Assembly (NCBI GenBank): GCA_017508485.1
Contig: JAFVYV010000005.1
Location: forward strand, 62,001 to 126,000
DNA length: 64,000 bases
Reading direction: 5' to 3'
DNA from: Clostridia bacterium
GTDB taxonomy: Bacteria; Bacillota; Clostridia; Christensenellales; Borkfalkiaceae
The notes beneath the pieces are model-generated. The model made no database searches, was not told the origin of the DNA, and saw only the letters and a program-made list of their open reading frames with translations. Positions 32,100-39,774 of the stretch are shown here, one piece after another. The number at the start of each line of letters is the position of its first letter. Within the stretch, counting starts at the first letter, position 1. Both the position numbers and the translations under genes were made by a program.

Positions 32100-33401
32100 T
32101 TATTTAACAAATCTTTTATCGGTAATTCTTTTTGCTTTACCTTCGCTTCTTTCAATTGAATGAGGTGAAACAAGGGTAATTTTTGCAGAAACGCTGATAG
32201 CAGAAGCCATATCTTGAGCAAGTTTATTTTTAAAGTTTTCAATAGTCTTAACTTCATCACTAAATAGTGCTTCACTCATTTCAACTTGAATTTCTAAAAC
32301 ATCAAGGTTGTTAACTCTATCAACAACAATGTGGTAGTGAGGGGAAGCAAGTGGGTTAGAAAGTAATACTGACTCAATTTGAGAAGGGAATACGTTAACC
32401 CCACGAATAATAAGCATATCGTCACTTCTTGCAAATACTTTGTTCATTTTAATAGAAGTTCTACCACAAGCACAAGGGGTGTCGTTTAACGAACATAAGT
32501 CCCTTGTTCTATAACGAATTAGTGGAATACCTTCTTTTGTTAAAGTTGTAAATACCAATTCGCCTTCTTCACCGATAGGTAATGGTTCAAGCGTATCCGT
32601 ACTAATAATTTCAGGGAAGAAGTAGTCGTCTTGAATATGCATACCAGATTGCTTACTACATTCACAAGCAACACCAGGACCACAAATTTCAGAAAGACCG
32701 TAAATATCAATAGCCTTAATATTTAAACGGTTTTCAATAGTTTTTCTCATTTCTTCCGTCCAAGCCTCAGCACCAAAAATACCTGCTTTTAGGTTAAAAT
32801 CTTTTAAAGAATATCCTTCTTTTTCCATTTCTTCTGCTAAAAAGATAGCATAAGAAGGGGTACAACAAAGGATATCGGCTTCAAAATCTTTCATAAGCAT
32901 AAGTTGTCTTTTAGTATTACCTGAAGAAACGGGAACAACGGTTGCACCTAATTTTTCAGTACCGTAGTGCATACCAAGTCCACCTGTAAATAAACCGTAA
33001 CCATAAGCAACGTGAACGGTAGAATCAGGTGTTGCACCTGCCATAACCAATGCTCTTGCATCACATTCAGCCCACATATCAAGGTCGTTTTTAGTATAAC
33101 CAACAACCGTTAACTTACCAGTAGTTGCGCTTGATGCGTGAAGTCTAACGATATCTCTTTTAGGTACTGCAAACATACCAAAAGGATAACTATCTCTTAA
33201 ATCTTGCTTAACGGTATAAGGCAATTTATAAATATCCTTAATACTTTTAATATCAGATGGCTTTAATTTAATAGCATCCATCTTTGCTCTATACATTTTA
33301 ACGTTATCGTAAACTCTTTTAACAACGTCAACAAGTCTTTCACTTTGTAAAGCCTCTTTTTCAGAACGGCTCATACATTCTATTTCTTTATTGAAATACA
33401 T
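32100..33401 (-). CDS. paaK: Phenylacetate-CoA ligase-like enzyme, copy 1
   Basis: A 433-residue PaaK-type adenylating ligase that would make an aryl-acetyl-CoA from the acid, ATP and CoA. The family frame is intact (YPFGMFAVP; YGLSEICGPG; RYRTRDL; RSDDMLIIRGVNVFPSQIE; final EGKAKRITDKR). Its P loop is unusual: HASSATTGKLTVV instead of the HASSGTTGKPT form kept in copy 2. The affinity for ATP may differ or the enzyme may be specialised. AGAGG precedes the ATG. It follows iorB by about 20 bases and the two PaaK copies flank iorAB, so they likely serve different aryl acids. Confidence 0.9.
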   Translation of the reverse strand: MYFNKEIECMSRSEKEALQSERLVDVVKRVYDNVKMYRAKMDAIKLKPSDIKSIKDIYKLPYTVKQDLRDSYPFGMFAVPKRDIVRLHASSATTGKLTVVGYTKNDLDMWAECDARALVMAGATPDSTVHVAYGYGLFTGGLGMHYGTEKLGATVVPVSSGNTKRQLMLMKDFEADILCCTPSYAIFLAEEMEKEGYSLKDFNLKAGIFGAEAWTEEMRKTIENRLNIKAIDIYGLSEICGPGVACECSKQSGMHIQDDYFFPEIISTDTLEPLPIGEEGELVFTTLTKEGIPLIRYRTRDLCSLNDTPCACGRTSIKMNKVFARSDDMLIIRGVNVFPSQIESVLLSNPLASPHYHIVVDRVNNLDVLEIQVEMSEALFSDEVKTIENFKNKLAQDMASAISVSAKITLVSPHSIERSEGKAKRITDKRFVK

Positions 33402-33423
33402 TTTTTAACCTCTTATAAAAAAT

Positions 33424-33987
33424 TTAAGCGTCGTAACCTAACTTTAATGCTAGTTTATTTAATTCTACGAATTTAGAAGGAACTGAAAGTTCAATAGCCT
33501 TAATCATAGTATCAAAATCAAAGTTCATTTTTTTAGCAAGTGCGCCAATCATAACAACGTTAACGGCTTTACTGCTACCTGCTTTTTTAGCAAGTTCAAG
33601 TGCGTTAATAAAGAATAAATTTTTAGAAACGCTTTCTAAACTTTCTTTTATACCGTCAGGGTATTTAACCTTACCCGTAATAACAGGCATAGGGTAAATT
33701 TCTTCATCGTTAACAAGAATAATACCATCTTTCTTTAAAAAGTTAACTGCACGGAGCGCTTCTAACTTTTCAAAAGATAAAATAATATCTGCGCTACCTT
33801 CCCAAATAATAGGGGAGAAGACCTTTTCACCAAATCTAACGTGTGTAACAACGCTACCACCACGTTGAGCCATACCGTGAACTTCAGAAAGTTTGCAGTC
33901 AAACCCTTTTAGTTCAGCATATTTACCTAAAACTCTACTTGTAAGGAGAGTACCTTGACCACCAACACCAACAATTAAAATATTCAT
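33424..33987 (-). CDS. iorB: Indolepyruvate:ferredoxin oxidoreductase beta subunit
   Basis: A 187-residue subunit with VGVGGQGTLLTSRVLG at the start and HGMAQRGGSVVTHVRFG near 45, which is the gamma-domain signature as used in IorB. With IorA it converts aryl pyruvates and CoA to aryl-acetyl-CoA, CO2 and reduced ferredoxin, reversibly. I chose the ATG 8 bases after AAGGAG; the frame has a TTG two codons upstream. It is 12 bases from iorA. Firm. Confidence 0.94.
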   Translation of the reverse strand: MNILIVGVGGQGTLLTSRVLGKYAELKGFDCKLSEVHGMAQRGGSVVTHVRFGEKVFSPIIWEGSADIILSFEKLEALRAVNFLKKDGIILVNDEEIYPMPVITGKVKYPDGIKESLESVSKNLFFINALELAKKAGSSKAVNVVMIGALAKKMNFDFDTMIKAIELSVPSKFVELNKLALKLGYDA

Positions 33988-33999
33988 AATCAAATCTCC

Positions 34000-35712
34000 T
34001 TAATTTTCCTTAAATTTAATTGCGCCAAAAGGACAAACGTCCATACATAACTTACAACCAACGCAAAGTGTTTTATCAATTTTAACCTTGCCGTTATCGT
34101 TAACGAGTGCAGGACAACCAAGTTTTAAACACTTTAAGCAACCCTTACAACCATCAATTTCACAAACAGGCTTATTGCCTTTCTTTAATAGTTCACAAGG
34201 TCTTTTTGCGATAATAACTGAAGGAACTTCAGACTTTAAGTGGTCCTTAATAACCTTTTCAACGTTAGTTAAGTCATAACAGTCAACAACGTCAAGTTTT
34301 TCTATACCACAAGCCTTAACTAAATTGATTAAATCAAGTTTAGGTGCAGGTGTGCCTTTAATAGTTTTACCAGTAGCAGGGTGTTCTTGGTGACCAGTCA
34401 TACCAGTAGTGCTGTTATCTAAAATAATTAAAGTAGTTGCGCTTTGGTTATAAACTGCGTTAATTAAACCGGTTATACCACTATGTATAAAGGTTGAGTC
34501 GCCAATAACTGCAACAACGTTTTCAGCCTTTTCACCTAAAACCTTCTTAAACCCGTGTGACATACCAACACTTGCGCCCATACAAAGTACGGTATCAACT
34601 GAAGAAAGTGGTGCTTGTGCGCCTAAGGTATAACAACCGATATCTGCAGTAACAACGCATTTTAACTTGTTTAAGATGTAGTAAACCCCTCTATGTGGAC
34701 AACCTGCACACATAACTGGTGGTCTTACAGGGGAAGGGATAGGTGCGTTAATGCTTTCGCCCTTTAATTTTTCTAAAATAGTAGCAACGGTAATTTCACC
34801 TTGAAGTGAGAAGATGTTTTTACCTTCACAAGGTATGCCGCTTGCTTTTAATTGATTTTCAAAGAAAGGTTCAAGTTCTTCAATAACGATAAGTCTTTTA
34901 ACCTTTTTGCTAAACGCTTTGATAGATTCAATAGGCATAGGGTAAACCATACCGATTTTAAAGATTGATGCGTTAGGTAATGCTTCTTCAACGTATTGAT
35001 AAACAGCACCTGAACAAATAATACCAAGTTCATCACCCTTGATAATTTCTTTATTGATATCAAAACTTTCACAGTCTTTCTTTAATCTATTTTCTCTATC
35101 TTCAACAACCACGTGGCGTAGTTTAGCAGAAGAAGGCATCATAGTATATTTAGTTACGTCTTTAACGTATTCTTTAACAGGAACTTCTTCTCTATCAAGT
35201 AATTCAACAAAACTTTGAGAGTGAGCAATTCTTGTAGTTATACGAAGAAGAACGGGAGTATCGTATTTTTCAGAAATTTCATAAGCAAGTTTAGTAAAAT
35301 CTTTTGCTTCTTGGCTATCTGCAGGTTCTAACATAGGAATATGTGAACTTCTTGCATAAAATCTTGAGTCTTGTTCGTTTTGTGAAGAGTGCATACCAGG
35401 GTCGTCTGCAACACAAACTACTAAACCACCGTTAATACCAGTATAAGCAGCAGTAAAAAGTGGGTCTGCAGCAACGTTTAAGCCAACGTGCTTCATACAA
35501 GCCATACTTCTAGCACCTGCAACGGCAGCGCCGTAACTAGTTTCTAAAGCAACCTTTTCATTAGGTGCCCATTCTGAATAAATTTCATCATATTTAGCAA
35601 TATTTTCCGTGATTTCCGTGCTTGGTGTTCCTGGATAAGAAGAAACAAAACGAACACCTGCTTCAAAAGCGCCACGGGCGATTGCTTCATTAGTTAATAA
35701 TAATTTTTTCAT
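34000..35712 (-). CDS. iorA: Indolepyruvate:ferredoxin oxidoreductase alpha subunit
   Basis: A 570-residue catalytic subunit. It starts with the transketolase-like domain (FVSSYPGTPSTEI), contains the thiamine diphosphate domain with MCAGCPHRG and GDSTFIHSGITGL, and ends with two ferredoxin-type clusters (CKGCLKC...CP and CVGCKLCMDVCP, about 515-565). This order is typical of IorA. The enzyme acts on indolepyruvate, phenylpyruvate and 4-hydroxyphenylpyruvate. GAGG lies upstream. Flanked by PaaK genes, which supports the aromatic substrate range. Confidence 0.96.
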   Translation of the reverse strand: MKKLLLTNEAIARGAFEAGVRFVSSYPGTPSTEITENIAKYDEIYSEWAPNEKVALETSYGAAVAGARSMACMKHVGLNVAADPLFTAAYTGINGGLVVCVADDPGMHSSQNEQDSRFYARSSHIPMLEPADSQEAKDFTKLAYEISEKYDTPVLLRITTRIAHSQSFVELLDREEVPVKEYVKDVTKYTMMPSSAKLRHVVVEDRENRLKKDCESFDINKEIIKGDELGIICSGAVYQYVEEALPNASIFKIGMVYPMPIESIKAFSKKVKRLIVIEELEPFFENQLKASGIPCEGKNIFSLQGEITVATILEKLKGESINAPIPSPVRPPVMCAGCPHRGVYYILNKLKCVVTADIGCYTLGAQAPLSSVDTVLCMGASVGMSHGFKKVLGEKAENVVAVIGDSTFIHSGITGLINAVYNQSATTLIILDNSTTGMTGHQEHPATGKTIKGTPAPKLDLINLVKACGIEKLDVVDCYDLTNVEKVIKDHLKSEVPSVIIAKRPCELLKKGNKPVCEIDGCKGCLKCLKLGCPALVNDNGKVKIDKTLCVGCKLCMDVCPFGAIKFKEN

Positions 35713-35725
35713 ATATATCCTCTAC

Positions 35726-37018
35726 TTAAATTTTTCTAAGGTCAGTAACTCTTTTTGCCTTGCCTTCAAATCTTTTTAAGGTCATAGGTTCAACAAGTTT
35801 TATATCAGCATCAATTTGAAGAACCGTTCTTAAATTGTGCTTAATTTTTGCAGTTAATTTATCAAGCATTGCATAGTTATGAAGAAGTGATGCATCAACA
35901 AGTTCAACTAAAATTTTAATATTGTCAACGTAGTTTTCTCTGGTAACTACTATTTCGTAGTTGTTGCCGATTTCTTCAATATTACAAATAACGCCTTCAA
36001 TTTGTGAAGGGAACACGTTAACGCCCTTAATAATCAACATATCGTCGCTTCTACCACGAATTTTTTCCATACGAGCAGAAGTTCTACCACACTTACAAGG
36101 TTCGTAATTGATTTTAGTGATATCTTTAGTACGATATCTAATCATAGGTAAACCTTCTTTAGTTAAAGTAGTAATAACAAGTTCGCCGTATTCATCATAA
36201 ATAGGTTCAAGCGTTTCAGGACTAACGATTTCCGCTAAGAAGTGGTCTTCGTTAATATGCATACCACACTTTTCTAAACATTCGCCTGAAACACCAGGTC
36301 CAATAATTTCAGAAAGTCCGTAGTTGTCGGTAGGAATAACGCCTAACTTTTCTCTTAACGCTTCGTGCATTTCAGGGCTTGACGCTTCTGAACCGAAAAG
36401 ACCTATGCGAAGTTTAAAGTCATCTTTAGTATAACCCATTTTTTCCATAACTTCAGCAATATATAATGCGTATGAAGGGGTAGAAACTAGAGCCGTTGCA
36501 CCTAAATCTTTAAGTAGCATAACTTGTCTTTCAGTATTACCAGAAGATGCAGGGATAACTGTAGCACCAATCTTTTCCCAACCTTGGTGAAGACCAAGCG
36601 CACCAGTAAATAAACCGTATCCAAAAGAAATTTGTACGATATCTTGTTTAGTGCCACCTGCCGCAACGATAAGTCTTGCCATACATTCAGACCACATATC
36701 AAGGTCGTTTTTAGTATAAGCAACAACGGTAGGCTTACCACTTGTACCGCTTGATGCGTGTACTCTAACGATATCGTCCATAGGAACGGCTAAAAGCCCA
36801 AACGGATAGTTGTCCCTTAAATCGTCCTTAACAACGAAAGGGAGTTTTTTAATATCTTCTAAACACTTAATATCTTCAGGCTTAACACCTGCTTGGTCGT
36901 ACTTTTTCTTATAAAAAGGCACGTTTTCATAAGCGTATTTAACAATTTTTTGAAGTCTTTCAAGTTGAAGAACTTTAAGTTCTTCTCTACTCATAGTTTC
37001 AATTTTAGGATTAAACAT
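35726..37018 (-). CDS. paaK: Phenylacetate-CoA ligase, copy 2
   Basis: A 430-residue PaaK-type ligase with the standard P loop HASSGTSGKPTVV (around residue 97), YGLSEIIGPG, RYRTKDI, RSDDMLIIKGVNVFPSQIE and the C-terminal EGKAKRVTDLR. It is clearly paralogous to copy 1, with long stretches of identity, and is the first gene of the leftward operon. AAGGAAG precedes the ATG. With IorAB it can either form arylacetyl-CoA for reductive carboxylation, or use arylacetyl-CoA made by IorAB to gain ATP. Direction is not given by the sequence. Confidence 0.93.
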   Translation of the reverse strand: MFNPKIETMSREELKVLQLERLQKIVKYAYENVPFYKKKYDQAGVKPEDIKCLEDIKKLPFVVKDDLRDNYPFGLLAVPMDDIVRVHASSGTSGKPTVVAYTKNDLDMWSECMARLIVAAGGTKQDIVQISFGYGLFTGALGLHQGWEKIGATVIPASSGNTERQVMLLKDLGATALVSTPSYALYIAEVMEKMGYTKDDFKLRIGLFGSEASSPEMHEALREKLGVIPTDNYGLSEIIGPGVSGECLEKCGMHINEDHFLAEIVSPETLEPIYDEYGELVITTLTKEGLPMIRYRTKDITKINYEPCKCGRTSARMEKIRGRSDDMLIIKGVNVFPSQIEGVICNIEEIGNNYEIVVTRENYVDNIKILVELVDASLLHNYAMLDKLTAKIKHNLRTVLQIDADIKLVEPMTLKRFEGKAKRVTDLRKI

Positions 37019-37113
37019 TATCTTCTTCCTTAAAGTATATTATAAATTATTTCACTATTAAAAAAGTATATCACTTATATTAAATTTTTGCAAGTGTAAA
37101 GGGGCTTTTTAAG

Positions 37114-37142
37114 TTGATTTTATTTATAAAATGTGTTAGAAT
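37114..37142 (+). promoter_or_regulatory. Promoter of the Na+/solute symporter gene
   Basis: TTGATT, 17 bases, TAGAAT preceded by TGTGT, followed by AAAGGA before the ATG. It is divergent from the paaK-ior operon, whose likely -10 TATAAT lies nearby on the other strand. Confidence 0.55.
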
Positions 37143-37184
37143 TCTTACTGTTAAAGATTTTTAGCAAAAACAAAGGATACTATA

Positions 37185-38675
37185 ATGGGAAACGAAGTTT
37201 TATACTTAATAATTTTAGGTTTATATATTGCGTCAATGGTTTTAATTGCTTTCTTTTCAAAAAGAAGGTCAAATGCTTTAGGCTCTTTCTATTTAGCCGA
37301 TAGAAAGGTTGGCGCGTGGATGAGTGCTTTTGCGTATGGAACGACCTATTTTTCATCAGTTATAATAATAGGCTATGCTGGTAAACTTGGCGCAAACTTT
37401 GGTTTAGCGGCAATTTGGATAGGTGTTGGCAACGCAATTTTAGGTACGCTTATTCCTTGGCTACTTTTTGCTAAAAAGACAAAGAATTATACAACAAAAC
37501 ACAACGTTGAAACAATGCCTGCTTACTTTGAAAAGCGTTTTGACAGTAAATATATTAAACTTGTTTCAGCAATAATAGTTGCAATATTTTTAATACCATA
37601 TTCAGCATCAGTTTACCAAGGTTTAGGTTCACTATTTTCAAAGGTGTTTGCAATAAGCCCCGACAAAGTAGAAACGGTATTTACAATATGCGTTTTTGCG
37701 TTAGCAGGTTTAACTGCTTTATACGTTTTCTTTGGTGGCTATTTTGGTACTGTTTTAACAAACTTTGTTCAAGCAATAATAATGCTAATCGGCGTTGCGT
37801 TAATGGTATTCTTCGTGTTTAACGATAGCGCAGTTGACGGCATTTCAAGCGCAGTAAACGGTTGGATAACGGCGGATAAATCTATTTTCCCTACGGACAA
37901 AAAGGCTATTTTTGACCTAGTAATTTTAATTTTACTAACTTCAATAGGTCCTTGGGCTCTGCCACAAGTAGTACACAAATTTTATGCAGTTAAAGATGAT
38001 AGCGCAATTAAAAAAGGAACTATCATTTCAACGATATTCTGTTTAGTAGTAGGTGTTGGCGCTTACTTAGTAGGCTCAACAGGTATGCTTTTTGGCGATA
38101 CGATAGGTTTTGGTGACCTTGTTTCTTCTGGTAACTTTGATTCAATAGTTCCTGCAATTATAGTAAAAGCCCTACCACCAATCGTTATAGCAATAACAAT
38201 CGTATTAATACTTTCAGCAAGTATGAGTACTCTATCTTCACTTGCGCTTTCTTGTTCCGTTTCAGTATCGGGGGATATATACAAAGGATATATCAAAAAA
38301 GATGCGGAAACTAAAAAAACAAACTTACTAACAAAAATAGTTTGTTTAGTGTTTATACTTATTTCAGCACTAATTGCAGTATTCAAACCTGCAGGAATTG
38401 TTGAAATGATGAGTTTTAGTTGGGGTACGATAGCCGGTTGCTTTATAGGACCTTTCGTTCTTGGAATTTTATGGAAAAAGGCAAACAAATACGGTGCTTG
38501 GGCATCAATTATCGGTTCTTTACTAATTACTCTTGTTGCAATTATAATTTTTGGTATTAAAGATGCAATAGGTTTATCATCAGTTATCGGTGTAATTTGT
38601 ATGGCGTATAGCCTTATTTCAACCTTTATAGTAAGTTTAATTACAAGCAAAAAAGTAGGCATAAAAGAAGACTAA
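37185..38675 (+). CDS. Sodium/solute symporter (SSS family)
   Basis: A 496-residue membrane protein with about 12-13 helices and the SSS layout: SFYLADRKVGAWMSAFAYGTTYFSS near residues 33-60 and the central GPWALPQVVHKFYA. It uses the Na+ gradient to import an organic solute; SSS members carry proline, pantothenate, short organic acids or phenylacetate. It is divergent from the PaaK/Ior operon, so an organic acid is a reasonable guess but only that. The promoter and AAAGGATA site are clear. The PHP phosphatase follows after 2 bases. Confidence 0.9.
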   Translation: MGNEVLYLIILGLYIASMVLIAFFSKRRSNALGSFYLADRKVGAWMSAFAYGTTYFSSVIIIGYAGKLGANFGLAAIWIGVGNAILGTLIPWLLFAKKTKNYTTKHNVETMPAYFEKRFDSKYIKLVSAIIVAIFLIPYSASVYQGLGSLFSKVFAISPDKVETVFTICVFALAGLTALYVFFGGYFGTVLTNFVQAIIMLIGVALMVFFVFNDSAVDGISSAVNGWITADKSIFPTDKKAIFDLVILILLTSIGPWALPQVVHKFYAVKDDSAIKKGTIISTIFCLVVGVGAYLVGSTGMLFGDTIGFGDLVSSGNFDSIVPAIIVKALPPIVIAITIVLILSASMSTLSSLALSCSVSVSGDIYKGYIKKDAETKKTNLLTKIVCLVFILISALIAVFKPAGIVEMMSFSWGTIAGCFIGPFVLGILWKKANKYGAWASIIGSLLITLVAIIIFGIKDAIGLSSVIGVICMAYSLISTFIVSLITSKKVGIKED

Positions 38676-38677
38676 AA

Positions 38678-39436
38678 ATGAACAAAAAAACTATAAAAAT
38701 GGACCTTCATAGTCATACGACCTATTCTTACGACGGTCAAAGCACTATGGAAGAATACATTAAACAGGCGATAAAAAACAAAGTTGACGTATTATGTTTT
38801 ACCGACCACGCAGAACTTATGAGTTGGTTTAAAAACTTTTACATTTTAAGATACGACAAATACTTTGACGAGTTTAGAAGATTAAAAGAAAAGTATGAAG
38901 GTAAAATTAAACTTTTAATCGGTATGGAATTCGGTACGCCTAATATATTAAAAGAAGAGTTTGATTACGCATCAAAGTATGATTTTGATATGATAATCGG
39001 CTCACAACACAGGGTAATTGATGGAAACCCTGCCTTTGACGACGGTAGTGTTAGTAAAATTCAATACGAATCAACCCTTTTAATGTTAGAATACGGTGGT
39101 TTTGACGTTTTAGGTCATCTTGACGTTCACAAAAGATACGGTTTTAAGGTGGTTGACAGTACGGATTTAGAAAAAGAAGTATATAAACTTTGCTTAAAAA
39201 AGGGTATAGTGCCAGAAATTAACACTTCAACCTTAAGAATGGGTATGAGTGAAACAATGCCTAATATGAAGTCGCTTGAACTTTACAGGTCGCTTGGTGG
39301 TAAGTTCGTTACAGTAGGCACGGACTCACACTCAGCAGACTCAGTTGGTGCTTGTTTTGAACAAGTAGAGAAAACTTTACCAAACGGCATAGAATTATGC
39401 TATTTTGAAAAGAGAAAGTTAAAAACTGAACTATAA
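38678..39436 (+). CDS. PHP-domain phosphatase (histidinol-phosphatase HisK-like)
   Basis: A 252-residue PHP-domain phosphoesterase. The trinuclear metal site shows DLHSHTTYS near the N terminus, CFTDHAE about 30 residues on, the conserved Glu in GMEFGTP, SQHRV, LGHLDVHKR, and GTDSHSADSVG near the end. The length and the final motif match histidinol phosphate phosphatases of the HisK/HisJ class, but nothing else of histidine synthesis is in the window. It follows the symporter within 2 bases with no ribosome site, so it may be translated by coupling. HisK is the best guess, other phosphoesters are possible. Confidence 0.85.
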   Translation: MNKKTIKMDLHSHTTYSYDGQSTMEEYIKQAIKNKVDVLCFTDHAELMSWFKNFYILRYDKYFDEFRRLKEKYEGKIKLLIGMEFGTPNILKEEFDYASKYDFDMIIGSQHRVIDGNPAFDDGSVSKIQYESTLLMLEYGGFDVLGHLDVHKRYGFKVVDSTDLEKEVYKLCLKKGIVPEINTSTLRMGMSETMPNMKSLELYRSLGGKFVTVGTDSHSADSVGACFEQVEKTLPNGIELCYFEKRKLKTEL

Positions 39437-39457
39437 AATAGACTTTTATAAAAATTG

Positions 39458-39486
39458 TTGACAAAAAAAACAATAAGTTATATAAT
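39458..39486 (+). promoter_or_regulatory. Consensus promoter of the tryptophan T-box transcript
   Basis: Perfect TTGACA, 17 bases, perfect TATAAT. Transcription should begin just before stem I of the T-box. Confidence 0.85.
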
Positions 39487-39499
39487 AAAGAAAAAGATA

Positions 39500-39750
39500 G
39501 ATAAACCTATGAGGTAAAGTAGTAGGTAAAGTAACTGTTTTCAGAGAGTTTGTGGTTGGTGTGAACAAACAATAGTCTTTATTGAATGGATTACTGAGGG
39601 CGAGGGTGAACTAAAAGTAGCCTTTGACGGAGCGTTCAACGTTATATGAACAAAGTATGATAGTACTTATAGAGTTAACCGTAAGGTTAAGAAATTGGGT
39701 GGCAACACGGATAAATTCGTCCCAAGCGAGTTTATGCGTGTTTTATTTTT
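39500..39750 (+). promoter_or_regulatory. T-box leader, tryptophan (TGG specifier)
   Basis: Fills the ~340-base gap before trpB. Stem I has AGTAGT/ATTACT below the specifier loop, AGAGAG and GGTGTGAA in the distal part, and GAATGG on the 3' side with TGG at 39587-39589. A GTAA-capped hairpin TTAACC/GGTTAA precedes the T-box TGGGTGGCAACACGG (39696-39710). The bulge TGGC fits discriminator G73 of tRNA-Trp. The antiterminator pairs GGG/CCC and ACGGA/TTCGT. The terminator is a 15-position stem (39705-39719 with 39727-39741, one mismatch, one wobble) plus TTTATTTTT, which puts TCCC in the loop instead of the stem. Confidence 0.9.
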
Positions 39751-39774
39751 AAATTTTTATACGAGGTAATAGTT

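Noticed and set aside
38063-38662. 199-codon antisense frame opposite the symporter
   Set aside because: Reverse complement of membrane helices gives a long open frame by composition; no start signals and no family pattern.
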